From: a virus | Length of the DNA: 32,408 nucleotides | Reading direction: 5' to 3' (one strand) | IMG/VR virus record: IMGVR_UViG_3300009164_000214 | Span: 1 to 32,408 of that record | The notes under the pieces: generated by a model | Told to the model about the DNA's origin: nothing | Seen by the model: only the letters and a program-made list of their open reading frames with translations | Databases searched by the model: none | In this document: piece by piece, positions 14,427-21,734 of the stretch | Position numbering within the stretch: position 1 is the stretch's first letter | Layout: every line of letters starts with the position of its first letter | Translations under genes and position numbers: made by a program

Positions 14427-14852
14427 TTAGATAACTATATCACCGAACACATAAGCCTCAGTAGGACTGATGAAAAGTATTCCGGCAGTACTATACTGAG
14501 CATTTATCTTTAACTTACCACCAGAACTGCGTAAAGTCATACCAGCACCTGCAACGAAAGTAACTTGACCTGCTCCATATTGAGCAACCATTACTTGGTT
14601 TTCACGATTAAATACATTGGCAGGAACAGTTACGTTCACAGCACTTGCTGAGTTTATCTCAATTACTTTTTCAGAATCAAATAAAGTAAGTGTGTAAGCA
14701 GCGGTTTGTCTAGCACCTATATTGGTTGCTGAGATAGAACCAATTGGTATAATTTTACTTTCTCCAGAACTATTATCGAAGACTTCAAGTAGATCACTAC
14801 TCTTGTCTAATTGTGTTGGGGACAACTTAGGTCCATTAGGGTTTATAGCCAT
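14427..14852 (-). CDS. fibre-type structural protein
   Basis: A 141-residue beta-rich protein. The central part reads like a common phage fibre module: AAYTLTLFDSEKVIEINSAS, then VNVTVPANVF, then QYGAGQVTFVAGAGMTLRSS, ending in FISPTEAYVFGDIVI. Comparable modules occur in tail fibres and virion decoration proteins. It is coded just before another fibre gene, suggesting both belong to the host-recognition apparatus. The exact role is not determined. Confidence 0.7.
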   Translation of the reverse strand: MAINPNGPKLSPTQLDKSSDLLEVFDNSSGESKIIPIGSISATNIGARQTAAYTLTLFDSEKVIEINSASAVNVTVPANVFNRENQVMVAQYGAGQVTFVAGAGMTLRSSGGKLKINAQYSTAGILFISPTEAYVFGDIVI

Positions 14853-14856
14853 GATT

Positions 14857-15063
14857 TTATATTTCGTTATTTTTATTTGTGAATTTTTCTGCTACAGTTC
14901 CGAGACCGTATGCAATGGTAATATATTCTACTGCCTCGATTGCTTTGATATCTTTATGTGCGAACATATATATAATCAAAGATAAGAATCCAATACCTCC
15001 AAGAAACCTCTTGTGAGAAGCTCCTTCGCTTGATGAGAACATATCTACAAAAAACTTTTTCAT
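14857..15063 (-). CDS. small two-span membrane protein, holin candidate
   Basis: A 68-residue protein with two possible membrane segments, FLGGIGFLSLIIYMFA near residue 20-35 and VEYITIAYGLGTVAE near 45-59, joined by a short charged loop (HKDIKAIEA). The N-terminus is soluble (MKKFFVDMFSSSEGASHKR). Size, topology and position beside other membrane and lysis-type genes suggest a holin or holin-like role, but there is no diagnostic motif. The start overlaps the preceding gene as ATGA. Confidence 0.6.
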   Translation of the reverse strand: MKKFFVDMFSSSEGASHKRFLGGIGFLSLIIYMFAHKDIKAIEAVEYITIAYGLGTVAEKFTNKNNEI

Positions 15064-15392
15064 TTGATTATATCGCTTTGAGGATTGCTTATTTTCATCA
15101 TTAAACCGCCTTCAAGTCTTTTAACTTCTTGGCCATTGTTTAACACGATGATTGTTGGAACTGTTCTGACTTTCATTTTGTCTTTTAGTTCTGGAAACTT
15201 ATCCAAAGATAAGAAATAATATTTTACTCCGTTGACTGTTTTCCACTGGTAAGTATTTACTTTGTTCCATTCGTAGTTAATTTGAACTACTGTCTTACCA
15301 TCATTTAAATTTGGAACTCCTTGCTCTGGTTTCTTAAATCCGAACCATATACCGATAACGGCTAGTGAGGCTATTGTTAAAAAAGTTTTCAT
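15060..15392 (-). CDS. exported thioredoxin-fold protein lacking the CxxC active site
   Basis: A 110-residue protein with a cleavable-type or anchoring N-terminal segment (FLTIASLAVIGIWFGF). The rest fits a thioredoxin fold: the strand VVQINYEW, a helix region, YYFLSLDKFPELKDKMKV, the cis-proline signature VRTVPTIIVL, and NGQEVKRLEGG. The redox CxxC that normally follows the first strand is missing (the position reads EWNKVN), so it is unlikely to be an oxidoreductase. It could be a binding or scaffold version acting in the periplasm. ATGA overlaps tie it to the neighbouring membrane-protein genes. Confidence 0.7.
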   Translation of the reverse strand: MKTFLTIASLAVIGIWFGFKKPEQGVPNLNDGKTVVQINYEWNKVNTYQWKTVNGVKYYFLSLDKFPELKDKMKVRTVPTIIVLNNGQEVKRLEGGLMMKISNPQSDIIK

Positions 15393-15667
15393 CTCATTAA
15401 ACGTTCTTCCATTTTTTCCAATCTCATATCAATTTTCTCAACCTTACGATCTATGTTATCTACTGTTGTTCGTAGTAACTGATCTTTTAATTGATACTCT
15501 TCGGCTGAGACCGCAGGTTTCGGTAATTGCTTTGCTTCTTCAATGTCAGATGAAAGTTTATAGTATACTCCCATCAATGACCCCAATCCACAAACTATTA
15601 CGATTAAGAATTCCAACGTTAACGTAAATTTGGTATTCTTACTAACTTCCATACTTTGATTTTCCAT
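15389..15667 (-). CDS. membrane-anchored coiled-coil protein
   Basis: A 92-residue protein with one membrane span (FLIVIVCGLGSLMGVYY, about residues 20-36) and a C-terminal heptad-like helix (TTVDNIDRKVEKIDMRLEKMEERLM). This resembles i-spanin-like or holin-accessory proteins of phage lysis cassettes, but equally other membrane-tethered coiled coils. ATG 15667 is chosen over the in-frame TTG at 15676 because the longer form overlaps the -7 promoter box. It heads a module whose next two genes also encode membrane or exported proteins. Confidence 0.7.
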   Translation of the reverse strand: MENQSMEVSKNTKFTLTLEFLIVIVCGLGSLMGVYYKLSSDIEEAKQLPKPAVSAEEYQLKDQLLRTTVDNIDRKVEKIDMRLEKMEERLMR

Positions 15668-15673
15668 TATTAA

Positions 15674-15705
15674 CAAAGATAATAAATTAAAACAAAAAAC
15701 GCAAA
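15674..15705 (-). promoter_or_regulatory. promoter of the membrane/fibre module
   Basis: TTTG (15705-15702), 20 bases, TATCTTTG (15681-15674) on the minus strand, six bases before ATG 15667. The -33 TTTG is part of the downstream arm of the preceding terminator. Confidence 0.7.
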
Positions 15706-15724
15706 CCTTTGTAGATTTGCGTTT
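15697..15724 (-). terminator. intrinsic terminator after the 109-residue gene
   Basis: On the minus strand AAACGCAAA (15724-15716), a ten-base loop and TTTGCGTTT (15705-15697) form a perfect 9-bp hairpin that runs into a T-rich stretch (TTTTTTG). It lies 36 bases past the stop at 15760. Confidence 0.85.
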
Positions 15725-15759
15725 CTAGATTTAGTACCTTAGATTTTCTAACTTTTAAT

Positions 15760-16089
15760 TTAGATAACCCAAGGTAAAGGTGTATTTTCTGGAGATACAG
15801 GAGGATTGATTTGAGAATCAATTTGACCTTGAATACAAGCCTCAATGTTTTCTACTCCGTCTGGTGTTAATTCGCTTTTAATCCAAGTTGTAACGATTTC
15901 GTTTGTTAGATCTTCATAGGGAATAAATGTAGATACTGAAGCTGTAGAAAATTGCGCTACATTGCTTAAGGTTGCGGTATAAATACCGTCTACTCCTGTT
16001 ACGTCATAGTAAGCAATTACTACATAGTTCTGTTCATTTTCGACTGGTTGTGTGTAAAGGGTAGTTACTACCCAAGTATAGTTTGTCAT
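15760..16089 (-). CDS. small virion-type protein (DUF7936-like)
   Basis: A 109-residue protein beginning with strands YTWVVTTLYT and NYVVIAYYDVTGVDG, then FIPYEDLTNEIVTTWIKSEL, and ending IDSQINPPVSPENTPLPWV. The arrangement W-V followed by Q-VV--Y---G, PYE-LTEE-V-WIK and a final LPW matches a small phage protein family often found among tail genes, which I believe is DUF7936. Its function is unknown. It follows the repeat fibre gene by four bases and ends before a terminator. Confidence 0.7.
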   Translation of the reverse strand: MTNYTWVVTTLYTQPVENEQNYVVIAYYDVTGVDGIYTATLSNVAQFSTASVSTFIPYEDLTNEIVTTWIKSELTPDGVENIEACIQGQIDSQINPPVSPENTPLPWVI

Positions 16090-16093
16090 AGTT

Positions 16094-17530
16094 TTATGCT
16101 AATAATATTTTTTGTGCTACTCCGTTAATAATTACATCCCAAGTTTTAGTTTGTGCTGCTACCGCTGTTGTTACTGCTCCAGCGTTTGTTCCTGAACTAC
16201 CAACTACAAATTGATTGTTTGCAGTTGCAGTTGCACCTACTCCTATAATTACTGAACCCGAAAAATTTCCAGTTACAGTATTATAACCTATTGCAACATT
16301 ATTGGAACCAGTTGTATTATTTTGAGCAGCAAATGTACCTATACCAGTATTACCACCACCTGTAGAAAATAATAAAGAACCACTTCCAACACCAGTATTA
16401 TTACTACTTGTTGTTGTGGTAGCAACAGATTGGTAACCTATTCCTGTATTATTTGTTCCTGTAGTAACTGCAAGTCCTGCCTGAAACCCTACTGCGGTAT
16501 TGTTTGAGCCTGTAGATGCTTTTAACGCTTGATAACCCATAGCAACTAAACCCGTAGCCGATGTATTCGTCAATAATGCTTGTGCCCCTACTGCCGTATT
16601 ACTATCTGCGGTATTCCCTTGTAATGCTTGAGCACCTATCGCAACACAACTAAATTGACCCGTACCTAATTGTAACGATAAATAACCAAGTGCTGTATTA
16701 TTTCCTCCTGTAATATTTGCTCCTAACGATAAATTACCTAAAGCGGTATTATTTGCCCCTGTAGTATTTGCAACGCTTGATTGAAAACCTACTGCAGTGT
16801 TGTTTGAGCCTGTAGAAACTCTTAACGCTTGATAACCTATTGCGGTAATTTGTGTTCCACTTGTATTAGTTAAAGCAGCCTCATAACCTACTGCCGTATT
16901 ATTTGATGCCGTATTATTTTGCAATGCCGTTCTACCAATTGCTACGTTATTACTTCCTGTCGAATTAAGCTGTAAAGAACGACCTCCTAAAGCAATATTA
17001 CCTGTTCCCGTAGTTATAGAAGTTGCGGATAAATAACCTACAGCCGTATTGCTGCCCGCAGTTGAAACTCTTAACGCTTGGTAACCTACTGCAGTAGTTT
17101 CCGTTCCTGTTACGTTTAAAGCCAAAGTTTGAGATCCTATAGCAGTATTACCGTCTGCAGTAGTATTTAATCTCAAAGCATGTTTTCCAAAAGCAGTATT
17201 AAAGCTTCCTGTATTTGATAATAAAGCTTCATGCCCAAAAGCAGCATTGCTACCACCGGTTAAATTTGAAGATAAAGCCGATAAACCAAAAGCAGCATTA
17301 TCTACACCGGTAGTGTTAGCCGTTAATGCTGTTTGACCAAAAGCAGTATTAGAAGCTATTGCTCCACCACCGTAATTTGTTACAGCCGTTGTAGAAAGCA
17401 AAAGAGGGGAGTCGTTTCCAGCTCCGTCAGATAATTTTTTTAATGTTGCGCTTATTGCGGTATTGTCCGTAGTTTTAATTAACCCAGAGAATGTTGTTGC
17501 TGGGGTTAATCCGCTTAATGTATTTCCCAT
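16094..17530 (-). CDS. repeat-built tail fibre, YadA-head-like
   Basis: A 478-residue protein. After about 65 residues that may attach it to the virion, it consists of about 23 repeats of roughly 16-18 residues with the core [NT]TA[VIF]G-x-x-[AS]L, for example NTAVGYQALRVSTGSNNTAVG. Such G- and A-spaced hydrophobic repeats resemble the left-handed beta-roll of trimeric adhesin heads (YadA, Hep_Hag), suggesting a long trimeric fibre. A short, different C-terminus (TKTWDVIINGVAQKILLA) may be the tip or trimerisation piece. The underlying DNA is imperfectly repetitive, so repeat number may vary between relatives. It likely contacts the host surface. Confidence 0.8.
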   Translation of the reverse strand: MGNTLSGLTPATTFSGLIKTTDNTAISATLKKLSDGAGNDSPLLLSTTAVTNYGGGAIASNTAFGQTALTANTTGVDNAAFGLSALSSNLTGGSNAAFGHEALLSNTGSFNTAFGKHALRLNTTADGNTAIGSQTLALNVTGTETTAVGYQALRVSTAGSNTAVGYLSATSITTGTGNIALGGRSLQLNSTGSNNVAIGRTALQNNTASNNTAVGYEAALTNTSGTQITAIGYQALRVSTGSNNTAVGFQSSVANTTGANNTALGNLSLGANITGGNNTALGYLSLQLGTGQFSCVAIGAQALQGNTADSNTAVGAQALLTNTSATGLVAMGYQALKASTGSNNTAVGFQAGLAVTTGTNNTGIGYQSVATTTTSSNNTGVGSGSLLFSTGGGNTGIGTFAAQNNTTGSNNVAIGYNTVTGNFSGSVIIGVGATATANNQFVVGSSGTNAGAVTTAVAAQTKTWDVIINGVAQKILLA

Positions 17531-17531
17531 A

Positions 17532-17654
17532 TTATGACCAAGTTTCTGTTATATCGTTCCAAAAAGTTACTGTTAATAGTTGCCATTGAACATCTCTAAA
17601 GTCAAGAATAGAATCATATCTGACCTTATTTATACTAACACCAATGCCTATCAT
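17532..17654 (-). CDS. 40-residue hypothetical protein before the fibre
   Basis: A frame from ATG 17654 to TAA 17532 that overlaps the upstream stop as ATGA (17654-17651) and ends one base before the fibre start. The peptide (MIGIGVSINKVRYDSIL, then WQLLTVTFWNDITETWS) is amphipathic and Trp-rich, with no match I know. The exact fit between two coupled genes is the main evidence that it is translated. Confidence 0.6.
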   Translation of the reverse strand: MIGIGVSINKVRYDSILDFRDVQWQLLTVTFWNDITETWS

Positions 17655-17932
17655 ACCAAGTAAGCAATTACACTTCCACTAGTTAAAGTGATTGAACTAA
17701 AATAGTCTCCTTTAGGCATTGAAATAAGCATACCTTTTGTTAATGTTACTGAAGTGAGACCCAAATCAGAGGTTACATCATTTCCACTTTTGTTTAAAAC
17801 AGCAGAAACTACTGCATCCGCATTTATAACAAAAGCTTGAAATCCTCCCGTATTAGCACTTGTGCCAGTCAATACTTTACACCCGGTCATTCCACCTTGA
17901 AAGTCTATTGATCTTGATTCGATAATTTCCAT
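17651..17932 (-). CDS. small beta-rich structural protein
   Basis: A 93-residue protein with alternating short strands and Gly/Ser/Thr turns (GCKVLTGTSANTGGFQAFVI, then SVTLTKGMLISMPKGDYFSS and SGSVIAYLV). This composition is typical of small virion proteins from tail or decoration regions. It starts a module that leads to the repeat fibre, with a promoter box four bases upstream and a terminator before that. Exact role unknown. Confidence 0.7.
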   Translation of the reverse strand: MEIIESRSIDFQGGMTGCKVLTGTSANTGGFQAFVINADAVVSAVLNKSGNDVTSDLGLTSVTLTKGMLISMPKGDYFSSITLTSGSVIAYLV

Positions 17933-17936
17933 AATT

Positions 17937-17967
17937 CAAAGATACATAATAAAAACAAAAAAGGCAA
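17937..17967 (-). promoter_or_regulatory. promoter of the repeat-fibre module
   Basis: TTG (17967-17965), 20 bases, TATCTTTG (17944-17937) on the minus strand, then AATT and ATG 17932. The TTG is part of the preceding terminator stem. Confidence 0.65.
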
Positions 17968-17982
17968 CCCTCTCAGATTGCC
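17963..17982 (-). terminator. intrinsic terminator after the 86-residue gene
   Basis: On the minus strand GGCAA (17982-17978) pairs with TTGCC (17967-17963); a T-G and a C-G pair extend the stem, and TTTTTTG follows. It lies about 20 bases past the stop at 18005. Confidence 0.75.
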
Positions 17983-18004
17983 CTTCTTAAAACCTAAAAC
18001 TAAT

Positions 18005-18265
18005 TTATAAACAAGCAAGAGCTTGAGCCTTTGCCAATACGGTCAATTGCTCATTTTCTTTAATAAAGTTTTTTAGTGTTTCTACATCAGTAGGATCAAG
18101 CTCTAACTCTTCTCCTGCGTGTAATTTTAATGCCCAATGCCACAATTTAGCAGCATCTCCTTTGTTTGTAGTTGCTAAGATATTAGCAATTAATTTACCT
18201 AAATTGCTGTCTGCAATTTCTTTTCCGTCTAAACCTAAAAGGTTGTGATTTAAATTTATTTTCAT
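18005..18265 (-). CDS. small phage protein, tail-assembly type
   Basis: An 86-residue protein with a beta start (MKINLNHNLLGLDGKEI), then helices (GKLIANILATTNKGDAAKLWHWALKL), an acidic turn (EELELDPTDVETLKNFI) and a final helix (QLTVLAKAQALACL). I recall this arrangement from small conserved phage proteins near tail genes, sometimes described as tail-assembly-chaperone-like, though their function is unproven. It is three bases from the preceding gene and followed by a terminator. Confidence 0.7.
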   Translation of the reverse strand: MKINLNHNLLGLDGKEIADSNLGKLIANILATTNKGDAAKLWHWALKLHAGEELELDPTDVETLKNFIKENEQLTVLAKAQALACL

Positions 18266-18268
18266 ATA

Positions 18269-18559
18269 TTATAGTTTTGTTAATCCTAATTCGTTTAATG
18301 CCCAGTCGATTACATAGTTATCATCTGAGGCCCACAAAGAATATTCTTCTGTGGTCATGATTAAATTGCCTTCAATTAAAGTTGGTCCAGGAATCTCTGT
18401 TTGAACTTCATCAAATGCATAAGGAACTGCTTTTCTTAGTTCCCAATAAAAAGAAGGAGCAGCTTCACTAGATTCTTTTAAATCAATTTGAAGACATCTA
18501 AGACTGAAATACTTAGCAATTCCTTTGGTAGGTATTTCTATAGGTTGAATCTTAATCAT
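18269..18559 (-). CDS. small structural-region protein
   Basis: A 96-residue protein that starts with strands (IKIQPIEIPTKGIAKYFSLRC), continues with PSFYWELRKAV and ends in DNYVIDWALNELGLTKL. It has the look of small tail-region proteins but I cannot name a family. It heads a two-gene module with its own promoter box four bases upstream; the next gene follows after three bases. Confidence 0.65.
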   Translation of the reverse strand: MIKIQPIEIPTKGIAKYFSLRCLQIDLKESSEAAPSFYWELRKAVPYAFDEVQTEIPGPTLIEGNLIMTTEEYSLWASDDNYVIDWALNELGLTKL

Positions 18560-18571
18560 TTTACAAATATA
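18557..18571 (-). promoter_or_regulatory. -7 element of a two-gene module
   Basis: TATATTTG (18571-18564) on the minus strand, then TAAA and ATG 18559. No -33 TTTG at the expected distance. The box begins seven bases past the stop of the upstream fibre gene. Confidence 0.55.
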
Positions 18572-18578
18572 ACTAATT

Positions 18579-19730
18579 TTATATTAAATTTACCCATGCA
18601 CCATTTTCATAACCACGAAATTTATTTGTGGTTGTGTTATAATAAATCATTCCGTTTGTTCCTGATGGATCAGCTGTTAAATTACCTAGAGTTAACATAT
18701 TTTGTATTCTAACCCTACCATTTACATCCATTTTGAATGTACCATTTGTAGTAGTTCCAATTAATAGGTTACCATCATTCGTAATTCTCATTCTTTCTCC
18801 ATAGGAATCAGCGTTCCTTGTACGAAAAGTCATATAGGAACTTCGGTTTGCAGCAGTAGCCCAAGTTGCACTTAATCCAAATACTCTTATATCGGCTGCG
18901 TCTACGGGACCAATATTATCATCCCCTTGCCATCTTATACCACCAATTAAATCATTAGTGATTGCAAGACTATTTTTCATTTTGTACAATTCTATAAAAG
19001 CACCAAAAGTAGTTGAACTTGCAGTATTACAAGAAATTGTATGCTTTAGATCTCTAGCAACTGCAAAAAATGCCCCTTGTTCAATATTCTCATAAGTAGT
19101 TACTTGTTTATTGACTATCATTGAATTACCAAATTCTACGGGTAATGTCCAACTAGAAGTATTAGTTCCTATGTTAAATTGCAACATTGTCTGTCCACTT
19201 CCCGACCCAAGAAGATTACTATCCCAATCACTTCTTGGATAACCCGTAATACTAAAGTATCCACTTTGGTCAAAAAACATTATACTACCCACAGTCCCCG
19301 AAAGGAATCCACTAAATTTAACATAACTTAATCCCATCAAAGGAGTTCCTGCGGCATACCCCGATGTAACTTTAAATTGAGCACCAGTTGTTGGTACTGC
19401 ATAATACTCACGAACTTCTATTGTATTGGTGGTGACGTTTCCTGCTGTAGTTACTTGATTTAAAGTAGGGACAATAGGAGTTTGATTTTGCCATTGAGAA
19501 GTAGTTGAATTATATGCTAAGACTTGAGCATTGGCAGGAGCACTTATGGTGACATCTGTTAATCCATTAAGATCTGAGGCCCCACCTAACGATAACGTAT
19601 CTAACTCAACTACAATCCTACGAAGTCTAGACTCTTGGTCTTTATATTCTTGGTTACGAGTTGTTGCGTATAACTTATTCAGATATATCGCTTGTTTAAG
19701 TAACTCTTGTTTAGTAACCTCTAAAGACAT
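18579..19730 (-). CDS. tail fibre / structural protein
   Basis: A 383-residue protein. A helical N-terminus (LEVTKQELLKQAIYLNKL, then YKDQESRLRRIVVELDTLSL) probably forms a coiled coil. A fibre linker follows (SDLNGLTDVTISAPANAQVL, SQWQ), then a beta-rich Gly/Ser/Thr region. The C-terminus has the pattern MRITNDGNLLIGTTTNGTFK followed by ADPSGTNGMIYYNTTTNKF and GAWVNL, common at the ends of fibre proteins of Bacteroidota phages and related adhesins. It lies directly after the endolysin-like gene (TAATG coupling) and is last in its module. Confidence 0.75.
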   Translation of the reverse strand: MSLEVTKQELLKQAIYLNKLYATTRNQEYKDQESRLRRIVVELDTLSLGGASDLNGLTDVTISAPANAQVLAYNSTTSQWQNQTPIVPTLNQVTTAGNVTTNTIEVREYYAVPTTGAQFKVTSGYAAGTPLMGLSYVKFSGFLSGTVGSIMFFDQSGYFSITGYPRSDWDSNLLGSGSGQTMLQFNIGTNTSSWTLPVEFGNSMIVNKQVTTYENIEQGAFFAVARDLKHTISCNTASSTTFGAFIELYKMKNSLAITNDLIGGIRWQGDDNIGPVDAADIRVFGLSATWATAANRSSYMTFRTRNADSYGERMRITNDGNLLIGTTTNGTFKMDVNGRVRIQNMLTLGNLTADPSGTNGMIYYNTTTNKFRGYENGAWVNLI

Positions 19731-20353
19731 TAATTAATCAAGTTAAAATTGATTATTTCTCCTTCTGAGAAGTGTTTAATTATTTCTTTCCAATGTACAT
19801 CTGGAACAACTTGGCATCCAGCACTCCACTTATCGATTAGGCCTCCGAGACCTCCTCTATGTAAGTTGATTCCAAATAAGCCAAATTGCTTTGGTGCTCT
19901 TCTGTCTAAGGTAGCATCCTTATTTCCATCTCTGAAAATATCAATAGGTCTTACTTGTTGGAAGTAAGGCATCTTTAACCATAATGTACTCCAGTCTTGT
20001 TTGTATATGTATTTATGAGACCCAATCACTTGCTGTTCTACAGCGATGGCCGTCCCGGTAATTCCACCATAACTGATTGGATTCTGAACGTAGTACTTAC
20101 CTGCTGTTGTAGAACAAGGAGCAACCTTTACAATTTCTCCACCTACAATCAAAACTACAAAGTCATCATAACTATTTGTAAGTTTTTCATCTGTACGTAT
20201 GTATACCAAACCTTTGCTAACATGAACATATTTCTTGTTCAAGAATATTGTAGAGATATACTCTTTTAAAATGGCTAGTGTATTTTTTCCGATAACACCA
20301 TCCACTTCTAAATTATAGCCTTTAGACTTTAAAAATATTTGTAATCCTTTCAT
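19730..20353 (-). CDS. endolysin candidate: peptidoglycan-binding plus YkuD-like domain
   Basis: A 207-residue protein. Residues 1-35 fit a PG_binding_1 module (LQIFLKSKGYNLEVDGVIGKNT). The rest resembles the L,D-transpeptidase (YkuD) fold, with the catalytic signature INLHRGG near residue 165 and SAGCQVV near 181, where His and Cys would be the active residues. A phage enzyme of this kind would attack or remodel peptidoglycan at lysis or during entry. No signal peptide is visible, so it would need a holin or virion delivery. It sits between two fibre genes, coupled to both, and away from the spanin at 7880-8278. The catalytic direction (hydrolase or transferase) is unknown. Confidence 0.75.
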   Translation of the reverse strand: MKGLQIFLKSKGYNLEVDGVIGKNTLAILKEYISTIFLNKKYVHVSKGLVYIRTDEKLTNSYDDFVVLIVGGEIVKVAPCSTTAGKYYVQNPISYGGITGTAIAVEQQVIGSHKYIYKQDWSTLWLKMPYFQQVRPIDIFRDGNKDATLDRRAPKQFGLFGINLHRGGLGGLIDKWSAGCQVVPDVHWKEIIKHFSEGEIINFNLIN

Positions 20354-21345
20354 TATAATGCTTGTCCGCTAAGTACGTAAGTATTTGTATTTATACAAGT
20401 AACTGTAATAACTCTGCCTCTCAAATTAGTAGGGTTATATGTTCCGCTTGGTGAAACTGTAATAGTTGTTCCTACAGCATTGATATAGTAAGCACTTGCC
20501 GAAACACCACAAGTAAAACTAATTGCTTGAACGGTATTGGTGATGATTGTAAATGATGCACCGGTAGTTACAGCAGGGCTATCTTGTAAGTTAAAATTAA
20601 CAATACCAGAACCATGGCCAACTACATAAATAGAATCTCTGTTTAAATCTGCCAAAGGATACGCACCGGCAGAAGCAACCGCAACAATTGATTTAGTTTT
20701 TAATGCTACGTTTGCAGACAACTGAGCATCAGGAAGTGTACCACTATTAATTGCACTTGCGTTTAAGTTAGTTACTAAAGATCCGTTAGATGCTGGTAAA
20801 CGACTAGTTCCATCTAATTGAACTAGTTGACTTGCACCATTAAAAGTATTACCTTGCACTGTTACTTGAGCACTCAAACGAGCATCTGCCAAAGTACCTC
20901 CGCTTATATTACTAGCATTTAAAGTTGTAAGTAAGTTACCGCTCAACGCAGGTAAACGTCCAATTGAATCTAATTGAACTAGTTTGTTTGCTATGTTAAA
21001 TGTATTACCTTGAACTGTTACATTTGCAGATAACTGAGCATCAGGAAGTGTACCACTATTAATTGCACTTGCGTTTAAGTTAGTCAATAGAACACCACTT
21101 ACTGCTGGTAATTGAGTAGAAGCATTTAACTGAACTAATTGACTAGCTCCGTTAAAAGTATTACCTTGAGTTGTAAAATTACCAGTAGCAATAATTGCTG
21201 TGGTCAAATCTGTTATTGTAGTTCGTTTAGTTTCACCAGCCGCAGTAGATGAAATATCTACAATAAGCAAAAGGTCACCCGAAGCAATAGATCCACCCGA
21301 TAAAAGGGTTAATTCACTTATTGCACTATCTTTAAAATCGCTCAT
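20353..21345 (-). CDS. tail fibre with three 52-residue repeats
   Basis: A 330-residue protein. After about 55 residues (DSAISELTLLSGGSIASGDL is typical for fibre N-termini), three repeats of about 52 residues follow, each containing TVQGNTFNGASQLVQL, a LPA stretch, LLTNLNASAINSGTL and PDAQLSANV. The first and third repeats share an identical 53-base DNA segment, while the middle one has diverged. The C-terminal third is beta-rich (GSGIVNFNLQDSPAVTTGAS). The layout is that of a phage fibre or baseplate-attached structural protein. It overlaps the endolysin start by one base. Confidence 0.8.
   Translation of the reverse strand: MSDFKDSAISELTLLSGGSIASGDLLLIVDISSTAAGETKRTTITDLTTAIIATGNFTTQGNTFNGASQLVQLNASTQLPAVSGVLLTNLNASAINSGTLPDAQLSANVTVQGNTFNIANKLVQLDSIGRLPALSGNLLTTLNASNISGGTLADARLSAQVTVQGNTFNGASQLVQLDGTSRLPASNGSLVTNLNASAINSGTLPDAQLSANVALKTKSIVAVASAGAYPLADLNRDSIYVVGHGSGIVNFNLQDSPAVTTGASFTIITNTVQAISFTCGVSASAYYINAVGTTITVSPSGTYNPTNLRGRVITVTCINTNTYVLSGQAL
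20720..20772. repeat. 53-bp direct repeat, copy 1
   Basis: Identical to 21032-21084, offset 312 bases (104 codons, two protein repeats). It encodes the LNASAINSGTLPDAQL part of the fibre repeat. The copy in between is diverged. Confidence 0.8.
21032..21084. repeat. 53-bp direct repeat, copy 2
   Basis: Identical to 20720-20772 and in the same frame of the same fibre gene. Confidence 0.8.
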
Positions 21346-21347
21346 TT

Positions 21348-21734
21348 TTATAATATTATTTTATATCCGTTTTGTAATAATAACCAAGAACCATTCTGTT
21401 TAAGAAGGTATCCTCCAAGTTTAGATTTTTTCATTAGCAATCTACCTAATTCTGTGTCCATAAATGTTTCAATTTCTGCTGGTGTCACAGAACAATTACC
21501 GCATTTTTTTGCAAATCTTTTTGCTACAGATAACATTTTATCCATATTATCATTGTAACAACTGATACTCTCTAGGCAAAACAATATAAACAAACCTTTC
21601 TTCTGCTGTGTTTCCATAGCACAACAAGGAGTATCATATTTCTTAGCAGTATTGATTTTATTCTCCGTAGCAACGATTGCCTTACGGACTGCTAAGTAAG
21701 TACCTAAATAATCATATAGATTGATGTAAACCAT
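21348..21734 (-). CDS. cysteine-containing hypothetical structural-region protein
   Basis: A 128-residue protein starting with MVYINLYDYLGTYLAVRKA, a helical part that includes YDTPCCAMETQQ, then FILFCLESISCYND, KKCGNCSVTPAEI and a basic C-terminus with LKQNGSWLLLQNGYKIIL. The cysteine pairs might bind metal or form disulfides. ATG 21734 is chosen because it overlaps the stop of the preceding gene (TAATG); a frame extension to 21764 runs inside that gene. Function unknown; it lies among tail-type genes. Confidence 0.65.
   Translation of the reverse strand: MVYINLYDYLGTYLAVRKAIVATENKINTAKKYDTPCCAMETQQKKGLFILFCLESISCYNDNMDKMLSVAKRFAKKCGNCSVTPAEIETFMDTELGRLLMKKSKLGGYLLKQNGSWLLLQNGYKIIL

Noticed and set aside
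16160-17400. Regularly spaced repeats that might suggest a CRISPR array
   Set aside because: The repeats are in frame, imperfect, with a period of about 50 bases and no unique spacers between identical units; they encode the fibre protein.
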